From: Megalonaias nervosa
Taxonomy: Eukaryota > Mollusca > Bivalvia > Unionida > Unionidae
Assembly (NCBI GenBank): GCA_016617855.1
Contig: JAECUM010027169.1
Coordinates: 23,209 to 87,208 of the forward strand
Direction of reading: 5' to 3'
Length of the DNA stretch: 64,000 bases
This document shows positions 47,033-58,736 of the stretch, piece after piece. The notes under the pieces are model-generated. The model did not search any database, was not told the DNA's origin, and saw nothing but the letters and a program-made list of their open reading frames with translations. Within the stretch, counting starts at the first letter, position 1, and every line of letters begins with the position of its first letter. A program made the translations under genes and the position numbers.

Positions 47033-47041
47033 ATTTTCTTT

Positions 47042-47929
47042 TGTTACGTATTGGCTCGTTCAAAAGTAACAAAAGAAAAGAGTGAAGACAACAATCTTTA
47101 TAAGTTTTAACAAAAATAATTTATTTCCCTAGAAAACATGGTGAAAAGGTGAAAATATGAAATAGGATTTACGGTTTGCGAAGAAAATCCAAACATTTAT
47201 CCTAGAATTGTGAAATTATATGAGTCCTATCAATAAATAGTTCTAACTGAATCAAGCTTGAATCTCAAGTTGGTTCTAAAGTGGAGGATGATGATGTCAG
47301 ATGAAGTCTTTACACAAATGTCCACAATTTCACGTTGAACCACTATTTGTACTGTACTGTTCCAATTTAGAATGAATTTCACTGAATGTCTTTGTCCTAA
47401 ACCACTTGTGTAGTTCTCCAGAAAAAAAATTATTATTTAAAAAGTAGATGAACTCCTATAGCTGTCATCTATAACAAGATACATCTCGAGCTCTACAGAT
47501 GTAAAGAAAAATAAACTCTTTCCAGCACAAGAAAAATAATACCTTCTTCTCAAGGTATAAGAACGACTCTGACTATTTCACAGGGACCTAAGTGTTTTTA
47601 AACCGAACTAAGACATCATTTCATGCACATGCACGAACAATGCGTGGTTATTTCATCATCTAACAATCGCAGTACACAATGTAATCACACATGATTAGAA
47701 AAATGACCTTAGCCACAACCAATCGTTTACACCGGTTGTTTATCCAGTCGACAATCTAAAATAATGCTTACGCAAGCCAAGTCATATTTACGTTCTAAAT
47801 AAACACATTTCTTTCAAAAATATCACATCCTGTGAACATAATCATCATAATAAAATATAATGATACAAAAATGAAATAAAAAGAATTCAAATTTTAACAC
47901 ACAAGTAATTAAATTACATGGTCGTAAGA
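47042..47929 (-). repeat. 5' LTR of the complete element
   Basis: The + strand begins TGTTACGTATTGGCTCG and ends GGTCGTAAGA (expected ...CA, so one terminal base is changed). 888 bp, similar to the 3' LTR over its whole length with scattered differences, so the insertion is old enough to have diverged. Confidence 0.92.
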
Positions 47930-47969
47930 ATATATTATTGGGTCGATTTGACGGTAAGCAGGAACAAGA

Positions 47970-48288
47970 TGTGATGTGATTATGATTTTTAACGTAGCTT
48001 TAACAATTTTTCAGTCATATCGCTACGATGTCTGCAGTGTGGCAGTTTATAGTGATGTCTAGCACTGGGGCATCATGCCGCAGACATGTAGCATGATGTC
48101 CCCACCCAGTCACATTATCCTGACACCAGGCCGACCAGTCCTAACACTAACCTCTTAATGCTGAGCGCCAAGCGAGGCAGCTGTTAGTACCATTTTTGTA
48201 AGTCTTTGGTATGACTCGACCGGGGATCGAACCCACGACCTCCCGCATCCGAGGCGGACGCTCTAACCACTAGGCCACCGGAGCGGTC
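47970..48288 (-). mobile_element. tRNA-derived SINE, copy 2, with 12-bp target duplication
   Basis: The - strand starts GACCGCTCCGGTGGCCTAGT with intact box A (TGGCCTAGTGG) and box B (GGGTTCGATCCC). The body contains GTCATACCAAAGACTTACAA and the tail is AGCTACGTTAAAAATCATAA. It is flanked by a perfect 12-bp direct repeat GCAGGAACAAGA (47958-47969 and 48289-48300), which defines its limits and shows target-primed insertion. It is the best-preserved copy in the window, and the only one with both promoter boxes intact. Confidence 0.95.
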
Positions 48289-48569
48289 GCAGGAACAAGA
48301 GAACATCACACATAATCTATGTCAACTAGACAAGATATTTGCATTTGTTTATCTAAGTTGTGCATCACAAAAGACTATAAAATGTGTGCATGTCTACTTC
48401 TGTGTATGATTTCATATCTTACACTAAATTAATTGTCCATAGATAACGTTAAATTGTATGGTGACCTGGCGATGGTTCCCCAACCCAATGGTCAACCTAT
48501 TACGGGGACAAAAATTACAAATATTAAGTGATGAAAAAGTTATTTGTGTGAAAACTATTCTTCCATTTT

Positions 48570-48690
48570 AAGTCAATGTTACATTAATTGCTGTTGGTCC
48601 AATTCCCACCACTTGATCAGCCCAGATCAGCTATCAAGTTGTGTGCTTGGGCAAGGTACTTAACTCTATCTACATTGCACTGAGCTACAG
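48570..48690. mobile_element. Second SINE type, fragment
   Basis: Contains TTGGGCAAGGTACTTAACTC followed by TATCTACATTGC, a block I know as a conserved central/3' segment of several metazoan SINE families. A related version is at 52195-52335. No tRNA head is preserved. Confidence 0.45.
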
Positions 48691-51119
48691 ATGTGGATAT
48701 TATTCACAATGATGAAATGAATGAACTATAATCACATTTGAGAAAAGACAGGAAAGAGGAGACATAAAAACAAAAGATGACATCTTGCTGATTATTTATT
48801 TTCCACAAAACTGATACACTCACATTCAACACTTCACCATTCATAGTAACTTAAATATATTTGCATAAATTTCTACAACTTCAAAATAACTGACAATTAT
48901 GGTAACATCTTAATCAGTGAAGATCCAAAAACTCAAGACCAACATGGTGGGTTTACTGTACATGGACCACTCTTTTTCAGCATCAAACAAATGGGTGTTG
49001 TTGCCCTGCATCGACACAAACGATTTTTAAAATCATCATATGCAAAACAAATTAAGTAATACTGGCTTCATTTCATGATGATCACATGAAAATTCACTAA
49101 GCAACAGACAAAGATATCATTCACGATTAATACAGTCTACCATATGCATTAGTAAATCCTTATCAAACTGATATCAAAATTTGTTGGAAGGAACAAGGTT
49201 TTGACTTCAAATTCTGATGTCAAAATATGTTGGCAAGAACAAGGTCTTGATTGCAAATTCTGATATCAAACTTTAATGGCAGAAACAATGCGGTGATGGC
49301 AAATTCTATATTTTTGATATTTTGTGACTGAACTGAATTCATACTACACCTAGGACCACAAAAGTAGAATTTTAAAAAAATGGCCACGTAAGTTTCAGGG
49401 CTTATAGTATAATGAAGGAGCAATTAGCACAAGTACAAAAATTCAAACAAGTCTCAAATATGCAAAGAGCATAAAGCTTGCCACCAAAAATAGTCTTGCA
49501 TATATCTTACAATTAAACTGTAAACATTCGACAGCCAATATCTTAACAGACCTATAAACCCTGTTAGAAGTGGAAAGAACATGAGCAAATACAAAAGAAT
49601 TCACTTTAAACATATACTTCGGTCATATATGAAAGGTCACATTCACTATCAGGAATTAAAGTTAAATTTGTTACACAGTTAGCAATTTTTTGTTTGAAGG
49701 AAATATATTTATAGTCAGCTCCGAGTAATTTGTGGATATATTGTCCAAACATACAACCATGTAGCAAATCATACAAAATACAACTAAAAATATACAATGT
49801 AGCAAATCATATCTTCTACAACTGACAATTACACAGACCTAAGTTAATATGATTCTATGTACATCAACTGGTCTATTTTCATGTATTTATTCCTCTAACT
49901 ACTATGCTAAATTTAGCACTAACTTTACAGTGTGTATTGAAATATGATTTTGAAATATTTCTAATCATTCTCAAGATATGTTTTGCTCAAATCAATGCAA
50001 TAAACCAAATTCTGACAAGAGATCCATAATAAATATCATAAATGTACATTAGGGTTTATACCATACCAATTAATGTATAAAGAGCAACTAACTGAGGGTT
50101 GCAGACTTCGTGCTACAACCACAAAACGAGCCTGCAGAGCTGACTGTACACAATTCATTATATTCACAATGTAAACTGAACAGCAATGACCTTGATCTTC
50201 TGACTCATTGTGGGAAGTATACTTGGGTTTGTACTGCTTGCATTTGGCTGTCTTTTTACAGACTGATATAATTATCAAAGAGATGAATCCAAAAAGAAAG
50301 AATAGTATTTACATCAAACATATCTTACACTGAACGTCTGACATTACTTTTCTTACAGTGAAACCTCTACTGGGTATAGGAATATAGACAACTTGCAACA
50401 ACACCCCCTACCCACCAACAAAAAAGAACTCTGGCATTGTCTACTGTATGATGTAAGATACTAAAATGAAATACTAAATGTAACACAATGTAAACATTGA
50501 TGTAAAAGTTTATAGTTAGGTTCTCTTCAACTCTGCTACCCTAGAAAAAAAGTGGACTAAACAGTCATATCTGTACCTTTACCATATTCTTTAATATTTG
50601 TAACAGCAATTCATGTCTAAACCTATAATTCTTAGCAAGGATTTTTCTTAGATAAATGCTTATATATTTTGAACTGAAATATAAAATTCCAAAATCTGCA
50701 TGTGTCAGTAAAAACTAAAGGTATTCAATACCAGTTGCTTTCTAATCCGTAATATCATAGCAAAACCATGGGTATCAATTTATTTTTACATTGCAGGTTA
50801 AACATGAAGTGTTTGTTCATATAAGCCCCTGTTCTTCTACAGTAAAAACTTTCTGAATAAATGTATAACAAAAGATTTATACACATATGTGAAGCACTAT
50901 ACAGCAGGGGACAACAGTACCCTAGCACAACCAGCCTGGATAACAAAATATCACTGCTGCTCAAGTGAATTTGATGATTGTAACTAGCTGCATTTTTACA
51001 CAGAAAAAATTAACAATTTGAATTCTGGACCAATTTCCCTGCAGCATCTTTCCTGTGCAAGTAGATTTAAATTGGTATCATCACCCCCTGTATAGCTGTA
51101 ATGCTTCATTTCTCTTCCA
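48691..51119. other. Region 3' of ATP6V0B, no other gene seen
   Basis: Downstream of the ATP6V0B stop codon on the - strand. It may include the 3' UTR, but no poly(A) site is singled out. Open frames here are short and lack motifs. Confidence 0.4.
49165..49310. repeat. About 54-bp imperfect tandem repeat
   Basis: Three diverged copies around GCAAATTCTGATATCAAA and GGCAAGAACAAGGT. Confidence 0.65.
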
Positions 51120-51149
51120 TCATTCTGTTCCAATCCTTGTACCTGCAAT
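51120..51149 (-). CDS. ATP6V0B: V-ATPase c'' subunit, probable last coding exon
   Basis: After the preceding exon ends in phase 0 (ILQ), the acceptor TTTGATTTCAG at 51150 leads to nine codons (IAGTRIGTE) and a TGA stop at 51120-51122. Vertebrate ATP6V0B also ends a few residues after I-L-Q with a short, poorly conserved basic tail, so the length fits. An alternative acceptor seven bases further in would give a longer, unfamiliar tail of about 48 residues; I judge it less likely. Confidence 0.6.
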   Translation of the reverse strand: MAGTRIGTE

Positions 51150-51763
51150 CTGAAATCAAACAAAACATGAATGAGATACATCAGAATGCCTAAACTGAAT
51201 GGTCTTAACATTTACAAGACCACCCTTACATAAACTTGTTACCTGAAGATTAAACTCTGGGGTGTAGTTTTGAGTAATCATCACTTTTAGTGATAAAAAA
51301 CATTCATCTTTGTATCCTTCTAGTAGGACTACAAATACTAGACTGGAAGGGGAGGTAACTCTACCAAGTACTTGTTTGGTTACTCTAATGCATCATAAGA
51401 ATGCCTCACTGAAGTCACTAGGCTATATAACAAGAGAGTTGCATTCCATGTTTTGTAACACGGCTGAATAAAAAATTAAACGTGAGTAAACATTTAAGCT
51501 ACTCAGTCAAACCTATCAGATGTCAGTTAAATAATGTTTATATTTTGCAAAACAATTTTAGTTTCAAATGATTCCGATACAACATAATGGCTGATTAATG
51601 TGTTACCTCATTGTGCTGATGTCAGTACAGTTAAAAAATTTTCCAAAACCTGAAACAGATGCTCAGACTGACCTTAACAAAATGTTCTTAGTGTAAAATC
51701 ATTCCTCAGTACAGTACAACATAAAGAAGTCCCTAACAGATCAAAATGAGAATCTTTTCTAAC

Positions 51764-51954
51764 CTGCAAAATCGATACAATGACCCCAAACAATCCAATA
51801 GCGCTGCCAAAGATTTCAATGATGAGAATTTTGACGAAAAGGCTCGAGTTCTGGGCATCAGCAAGAGCAGCTCCAGATCCAACAATACCCACACAAATAC
51901 CACAAGCAACATTCGAGATCCCCACAGTCAGCCCAGCAGCAAACATGCGGAAAC
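51764..51954 (-). CDS. ATP6V0B: V-ATPase c'' subunit, C-terminal membrane exon
   Basis: 191 bases. The acceptor CCTTCCAG is at 51955 and the donor GTTAGA (weak but GT) lies just below 51764. It encodes [20 protein letters not shown] and onward, through [19 protein letters not shown] to [16 protein letters not shown], almost identical to the last two membrane helices of the 21-kDa proteolipid. The first codon is completed by the G of the previous exon (phase 1). This subunit is part of the rotating proteolipid ring of the V0 sector, which carries protons across vacuolar, lysosomal and vesicle membranes. Confidence 0.96.
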
Positions 51955-52194
51955 CTGGAAGGATTCATAAATTATTAGTATGCAACTTTGTTTTCTTCCC
52001 CAAAGATTTTGAAGCAAATTTAAAATCTCAAGTAGTGTATACTAATATTGTATACTATCATAAGTAGTGTATATTGATATCATATGCAGTCATGACCTTA
52101 CATCATTAAAATACCTCACAAAAAGATGCAATAAAAGCCATCAATATACAATGGAACCAGATAAAATTTTGGCCTTGGTCTTACTGTATATAAC

Positions 52195-52335
52195 CCTGTT
52201 TAATCAGTGGTGAGTGTGCCAGACCTGCAATATGAAGGGTGCTGTTAGAATCCAACTATTGGATTAGCCTGGCTCAGCTACTGTGGTGTGACCCAGGGCA
52301 AGCACTTTACTCAAGTTGCCACTGCATGGTGCAAC
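52195..52335. mobile_element. Second SINE type, fragment (ATP6V0B intron)
   Basis: Contains CAGGGCAAGCACTTTACTC, then TTGCCACTGC, related to the block at 48570-48690. Degraded, with no clear ends. Confidence 0.4.
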
Positions 52336-53559
52336 TTTCATGTTTAGCTATGCCAGAAGAAACCAAACAAAACTGTTTAGGTCCAAAATGCATTATCTTC
52401 GAGGTTTATTGAAAATAACCAACAGTGTACACAATGGTGAAGTCCAATAAATTACTAATTTTTATTCTTCAAGTGTCATTGTATATTTAAACACAAGAAC
52501 TTTCATGTACACATGTTGATCGTGAATTTGGATAAGAGGATCAAATGCAATTTAAACGTTTCAGTGTGCCTTTACTAACCTTAAAATAAGTTCTAAAATT
52601 ATAATAAGGCCAGATACACAAGATTTGGGAATTTTGCTTTACATCAAAACCAAACAATGCCATGCAAGATATTATCACCTGAACAAAGGGTATGGTGCAT
52701 CATGCCATTATCACTATCACCACCCAGTATTTGCCAAATATGAATCACTCTGTGATTCAGCCATATTGGGTTTTCTATGCAGCCCATATTTTAAACATTC
52801 ACCCGAAAACTTCCATGATGCAAGGTTCATACTATGATACAATGCTTTTTCAGGGCCCAATATACCAATTAAACTTAGTAAGTGAAAGTGTGCATGTGTT
52901 AATGACTTTATGTGAAAGGGGTACTATGAATGGTATCTGATTACTTCCTGTTGATTATGATATAGGTAGAATTGCTACCATATGAAAGAAAATCAAACCG
53001 TACTTCCAACTGTCCCACAATGTAAAATAAATGACTCAAAAGTAAATTTTCTGTATTTTATTTTTTAAGCAAATTCTCTAAAATTCCATAACTTTCCGTG
53101 ACCTAGGTGAAACATCAATGACTATTAAGGCCTTGAATTGAGGTGTTCATTTATCAGTGACTTTCAATGACCTATAATGACCACGCCGACCATGCTATAA
53201 TTCTTACCTCAGCACATTACAAAAATCTCTCCCATCTTTCCCCTCAATGCGAGCATCATTTAAGGTCTCATTCAAGTTAAAAAAAAAATTGATTTAAACT
53301 AGATATACTGGTAGCAACCAAGCACGATGAAAGGGCAGTTAACCTGTAAGAGTTGCTTCCCCTGGCGCTCATCCAAATTTTAAGATTTTTTTTTTTTTTG
53401 TTCATGATGGCTGACGCCTCTTCTTATATGTAAAGAAAAGTTTATGTTACTGGCTGCAGCAATCAAGTCCTTGCAGCCAATCTATGGCAGGTCATGAATG
53501 CATCATCATGAGTCAATGATTTGATATCACAAATTGTACTGTAACTGCGCATGACATTC

Positions 53560-53830
53560 TCACATTGGCAAACCATGTCACATCTACATGCACTGTAATC
53601 CCATATGGCTATCTAACATTGGCATACCATTTCACATATACATGCACTGTAATTCCATATTGGCAAACTGTCACACATACATGCACTGTAATTCCACACT
53701 GGCAAACTGTTTCATACATACCAGTACTTTAACTGCACACTGGCAAACTGCATGCACTGTAACTGCACATTAGCAAACTGTCCCTCATACATGCACTGTA
53801 ATTGCACATCGGCAAACTGTGTCCCATGGG
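53560..53830. repeat. About 37-bp minisatellite
   Basis: About seven copies containing ACATGCACTGTAATTCCACA and TTGGCAAACTGT. Lies in an ATP6V0B intron. Confidence 0.85.
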
Positions 53831-54167
53831 CAATATATATCATTACTATGCAAAAAAAGGTGTTTGAACTGTAAAATGTCCATCATGACTGGGATGAAGC
53901 TCCTTCCCCATGCTCAATAAATGAAGTATATGAACACAAACATTTTTTTGACGACATCTTGAGACTGGCCAGTACAGAGAAGTTTCCTGATCCCATCCTG
54001 AGACTGCATTTATGAGCTTGAACAATTAATTGTATTTCTTTAAGGTGACATGTCTTTGTTTGACTTTTATTGTTACAGCAGGAAAATGTATTGTGCTACC
54101 AGTAATGATGTTAGCAAATAAGTCTTAAACCTACTGTTTGCTTTACAGAAAAGAAAATAGAACATAC

Positions 54168-54222
54168 CTGCGAAATAGCTTGCTTGAACTGCCTGATAAT
54201 TAGTGCTGTCGGTATGAAATGT
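54168..54222 (-). CDS. ATP6V0B: V-ATPase c'' subunit, small middle exon
   Basis: A 55-base exon. The acceptor TCTCTATTGCAG is at 54223 and the donor GTATGTT just below 54168. It encodes TFHTDSTNYQAVQASYFA plus the first base of Gly, entering in phase 0 and leaving in phase 1, exactly as the exons on either side require. It corresponds to the variable loop before the conserved M-F-[AG]-A-G-L-T-V-G helix. It was found by phase and position, since it is too short to stand out alone. Confidence 0.9.
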
Positions 54223-54761
54223 CTGCAATAGAGACAGTAACAAACTCAGTCACTAAGATTAAATTGAAAGCAGGACTCTTGAGTAAATTGTTTCATGCTG
54301 AATACAGAACTGTATGTCATAGAGTAAGAGATGCATCTGTAAAAATGTCAGTTAATCCAGAAATAGGAAAGAAATCTTAAATCTGGTGCTTGTGCTACTT
54401 ACAGACGACAAGTGAGATAAAACTGATATCTATGTAACTAATCTAAGTAAAATCAATATAAAATTTGACATTTTTTCATCTTATCCATAGTAAAAGCATA
54501 ATAATTACTTGCCAACATAATGCCCAGGTTTCATTAAGAGGGTGGTCACTGATGTCCAAGTTACTGAGAGGGCATACCTATACTCATTTGAAAGCATGCA
54601 AAGATCCTCAAACAAAACAAAGAAAAGATTATCAAATTAATTTTCCCCATTTCTTGGATGTGACATTTGTGTCACAAGTGTTACATCCCAAACCAGAACT
54701 ATTTTATACCAAGCTCACATGAATATGTCTATTTACTTGCCATTCACATCTGTTTGACACA

Positions 54762-55366
54762 TTAACCCCTGGAGGGTTTTGTCGTTTTCGCCTGAAATGC
54801 GAGTAGGAAACCCATTTTGGGGGCTCTTTCTGAATACATCCTAATACATTGACCTCCAAGACATTTTAGGTTAACCTAATGCCTAGTTGTGTTAGAAACA
54901 TTGTTTTTCGTTGGCTATTTCGCCTGAGCATGAGCAGAAGGGTAAAAGTTGGACTTCTTTTTTTTTCTTTTCTGCTTAACAGACCCATCCTTTTCGTGTC
55001 GAGACCACTCTTTATTCTAAATGCCCATCTTATCCTACTTTTTGCAAAGGTTCATCTGTCTGTGCGCAGTTCAGACTGGTCTGTCTTAGATCTTAGGCCA
55101 AAAAGTCTAAAATCCGGACACAAAATCGGATTCCGACCTCGGGCGAATTTTGGCTGGAAAAAACTCGGGTCCAAAAAGTTACGTTTTTCCCTCTGTATTT
55201 TGTAGTGCAACTAGAACATCCATATTATTTGGTATCATCGTAAAGCTACATCTGTCTACCTTTCTATAATACCACCCACTTTATTGTGTCATACATGACC
55301 TTGACACTACAGAGCTCAGAAGTAGGCTACCACCTCCTGCCGCGTAAACGCGGCGCCAGGGGTTAA
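54762..55366. mobile_element. piggyBac-like MITE, copy 1
   Basis: A 597-bp body bounded by TTAA (54762-54765 and 55363-55366) with ends CCCCTGG and CCAGGGG. The TTAA target and the C-run/G-run ends are typical of piggyBac derivatives. Similarity to copy 2 extends a few bases beyond the inner TTAA (CACATTAACC, TTAATGAGTTAA), so the true ends may be an outer TTAA. A 108-residue frame inside has no known domain. Confidence 0.7.
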
Positions 55367-55514
55367 TGAGTTAACAAGGATTTTGGAAATTTGTTTACAA
55401 ATTGTCAAAAAATGGCTAAATTTGTAATTTATGTGCAATATCCATGCACAAGAGATAAAATATGCAAGGAATATTCAAATTTGCTGACGTCATCAAAATG
55501 CACTGTATAACACA

Positions 55515-56115
55515 TTAACCCCTGGAGGTTTTTGTTGTTTTCACCTGAAATGTGAGTAGGAAACCCATTTTGGGGGCTCTTTCTGAATACATCCTAATAC
55601 ATTGACCTCCAAGACATTTTAGGTTAACCTAATGCCTAGTTGTGTTAGAAACATCGTTTTTCGTTGGCTATTTCGCCTGAGCATGAGCAGAAGGGTAAAA
55701 GTTGGACTTTTTTTTTTTTTTTGCTTAATGGACCCATCCTTTTCGTGTTGAGACCACTCTTTATTCTAAATGCCCATCTTATCCTACTTCTTGCAAAGGT
55801 TCACCTGTCTGTGCGCAGTTCAGACTGGTCTGTCTTAGATCTGAGGCCAAAAAGTCTAAAATCCGGACACAAAATCGGACTCCGACCTCGGGCGAATTTC
55901 GGCTGGAAAAAACTCGGGTCCAAAAAGTTACATTTTTCCCTCTGTATTTTGTAGAGCAACTAGAACATCCATATTATTTGGTATCATCATAATGCTACAT
56001 CTGTCTACCTTTCTATAACACCACCCACTTTCTTGTGTCATACATGACCTTGACACTACAGAGCTCAGAAGTAGGCTACCACCTCCTGCCGCGTAAACGT
56101 GGCGCCAGGGGTTAA
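55515..56115. mobile_element. piggyBac-like MITE, copy 2
   Basis: Direct-orientation copy of 54762-55366, 593 bp between TTAA sites, closely matching with scattered substitutions. Only about 150 bases separate the two copies. The frame seen in copy 1 is also open here (96 residues, RPLFILNAHLILL shared), but the shared reading could simply reflect recent common origin. Confidence 0.7.
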
Positions 56116-57279
56116 TGAGTTAAATTAACTTACTGTATGGAATGTCTGTTCAGTAAAGATGGAGAAAAAGTATAAATTATAAATTCCATCTGCACTATAT
56201 TTTGCTTGAAATGTGGAAACAATTAGTGTCACACCTGATTCTCAAGAACATGAGATTTTCCAATCTATGTTCATGCTGGATAACCAGTTTATGTTCTTAT
56301 CCATTGTTATGTACTTATTAGATGTCAAGTTTATATTATTACTTCTTGATTTTGAGTCAAGAATGACTTCATAACAGTAATTCATTCAGGAAAGAAAATG
56401 GCAGTAGTCACAGTCAATTTTAATATGCAAAATACAGCCTTTTAATGGACATATTTGATACTTGCAATATAACATGTACCCCACTGTCCCCAGTCCATAA
56501 GAGTGTTAAATTTAAGTGGTTAACATCTCATTTCCAAGAAACCTGTGTGAATGATAATGACTTAATTGTATGAATTACGGAAAATGGTTAAAAATGATCC
56601 AGCCTACCTTAATTGTAATTGAGAGATGAAATGTGACAGTTGGTGCTTCAAATGACCAAATTGGAAAGGAAAATCCTTGCCATGGAGGTATCAAGTTTAA
56701 ATTACCCAAATTAAGAACATTTACCCAATAAAACTGCAAAACATGGATGCCAAAAATTCTGTCAATTTAAATCTTTCAAGTTGATGAATAATACAGTCCT
56801 CTAATGTTTTTCATAATCTTTAGTGACAAGTGCCAATTAATGATTAATGTGTTTCACACTCTTTAGTGAGAACACAGAAATGCAGATTAATGATTACAGG
56901 TTTCCCATACTTATCCTAATGTTCAATACAGTAAGACTGTTCTCTTGCATCCCCTCTGATACACAATCACAACATCATTTGGATATTTTCAATGGCATTG
57001 CTAAATTGAAGGACACAGATCAAAAGGGTGCCTTACATTACATATTTTGGGGTTTTTGTACACAATACCTATAAGGAACAATCTCTGTTTATTAGAAAAA
57101 AACTAAATCTGGTGTTTAAAAATTAAGTAACATGGCAACTTACAAAAACTAAGACATTTTTGGAAAACTCAGAGATGGGACATTAAATTTATGACATCAA
57201 ATTCAATACCATATCCTTAAGTACATAGAAACTAAGTAACTATGATTACAGTTGTTGATTCTGATTAATCTGAAAATAT

Positions 57280-58265
57280 TAACTTGAGATGGAGTCCATG
57301 ATGCATGCATTAGTTTTTTTAAAAAAATATTATCTCAAGATGAAAACTGTGATGCATTAATTTGTTGTTTAAAAATGAGAATATTATCTTCAGATGAAAA
57401 CTATGACACATGCATATTTTGATTAAAAATGAAAATATTATCTTGAGATGGAAACCATGACACATGCATCTGTTGTTTAAAAAGAAAACATTATCTTGAG
57501 ATGGAAACCATGATGCATACATTTGTTGTTTCAAAAGAAAATATTATCTTGAGATGGAAACCATGAGGCATGCATTTGTTGTTTAAAAAGAAAATATTAT
57601 TTTGAGATGGAAACCATGATGCATACATTTGTTGTTTAAAAGGAAAATATTATCTTGAGATGGAAACCATGATGCATACATTTGTTGTTTAGAAAAGAAA
57701 CTATTACCCTGAATGGAACCCAGGATGAAAGCATTTGTTGTTTAAAAGAGAAAATATTATCTTGTGATGGAAACCATTATGTGTATTTGTTGCTTAAAAG
57801 AGAAAATATTACTTAAAATGAAACCCATGATGCATGCATTCACTGCTTAAAAAAAAAAAAAAAAATGCTCTTGAGACGGAAACCATGATGTATGCATTTG
57901 TTGTTTAAATAAGAAAACATCAATTTCTGATGCATGCATTTGTTGTTTAAAAAAGAAAATATCCTGAGACAGACACCATGATGAATGTATTTGTTGTTTA
58001 AAAAAGAAAATATCCTGAGACAGACACCATGATGAATGCATTTGTTGTTTAAAAAAGAAAATATCCTGACAGACACCATGATGAATGCATTTGTTGTTTA
58101 AAAAAGAAAATATCCTGAGACAGACACCATGATGAATGCATTTGTTGTTTAAAAAAGAAAATATCCTGAGACAGACACCATGATGAATGCATTTGTTGTT
58201 TAAATAAGAAAACATCAACTTGAGATGCATGCATTTGTTGCTTTAAAATGGAAATATTAACTTGA
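57280..58265. repeat. 51-62-bp minisatellite cluster
   Basis: About 17 copies. The 5' part uses TTGAGATGGAAACCATGATG and GCATTTGTTGTTTAAAAAG, about 60 bp. A homogenised sub-block at 57960-58205 uses CCTGAGACAGACACCATGAT with a 51-bp period. The repeat-encoded frames on the - strand (FLNNKC.HHG..) are by-products. Lies in the ATP6V0B intron. Confidence 0.92.
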
Positions 58266-58395
58266 GATGAAACATACTGCATTTTCACACTTCGTTTTGA
58301 ACTTGGACAACTCCCCTCCTGAATCAACAATGTGAAGCCTCTTACATCATATTTTCATCTCAGTTATACAATACACTATCAACACCAATCTCTCA

Positions 58396-58736
58396 ATTCA
58401 TGTAATGTGTGCATGTGTGTGTTTTTTATTTTTAATGTAGGTTTAACAATTTGAGTCATATCACTATAAAGTCTGCAATTCATGTAATGTGTGCATGTGT
58501 GTGTTTTTTATTTTTAATGTAGGTTTAACAATTTGAGTCATATCACTATAAAGTCTGCAATTCATGTAATGTGTGCATGTGTGTGTTTTTTATTTTTAAT
58601 GTAGGTTTAACAATTTGAGTCATATCACTATAAAGTCTGCAATTCATGTAATGTGTGCATGTGTGTGTTTTTTATTTTTAATGTAGGTTTAACAATTTGA
58701 GTCATATCACTATAAAGTCTGCAATTCATGTAATGG
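58396..58736. repeat. 82-bp tandem array derived from a SINE tail
   Basis: Four copies plus the start of a fifth, at exact 82-base steps (58396, 58478, 58560, 58642, 58724), with no difference that I can see. The unit holds TTTTTATTTTTAATGTAGGT, then TTAACAATTTGAGTCATATCAC and TATAAAGTCTGCA. It matches the 3' end of the SINE at 47970-48288 (ATTTTTAACGTAGCTTTAAC, then CAGTCATATCGCTACGATGTCTGCA) in the same orientation. Confidence 0.9.

Larger units (their letters stand above)
41055..47929 (-). mobile_element. Complete Ty3-type LTR retrotransposon with IN before RT
   Basis: A 6.9-kb element read on the - strand: 5' LTR 47042-47929, primer site, gag, protease, integrase, reverse transcriptase, RNase H, polypurine tract, 3' LTR 41055-41932. 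ATAT flanks both ends (41051-41054 and 47930-47933), a probable but low-information target duplication. The RT is of Ty3/Gypsy type, but integrase lies between protease and RT, as in Ty1/Copia. That combination is known from the Gmr1 group, first described in fish and other deuterostomes. Stops and frameshifts in every gene make it inactive now. Confidence 0.9.

Noticed and set aside
50996..51211. 71-codon - strand frame ending the ATP6V0B gene with a long tail
   Set aside because: It would need a different acceptor and a C-terminus unlike the family; the nine-residue ending with TGA at 51120 is preferred.
57319..58330. Repetitive - strand frames reading FLNNKC.HHG, looking like a repeat protein
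   Set aside because: They follow the minisatellite unit in more than one frame; no start, splice or conservation evidence separates them from the DNA repeat.
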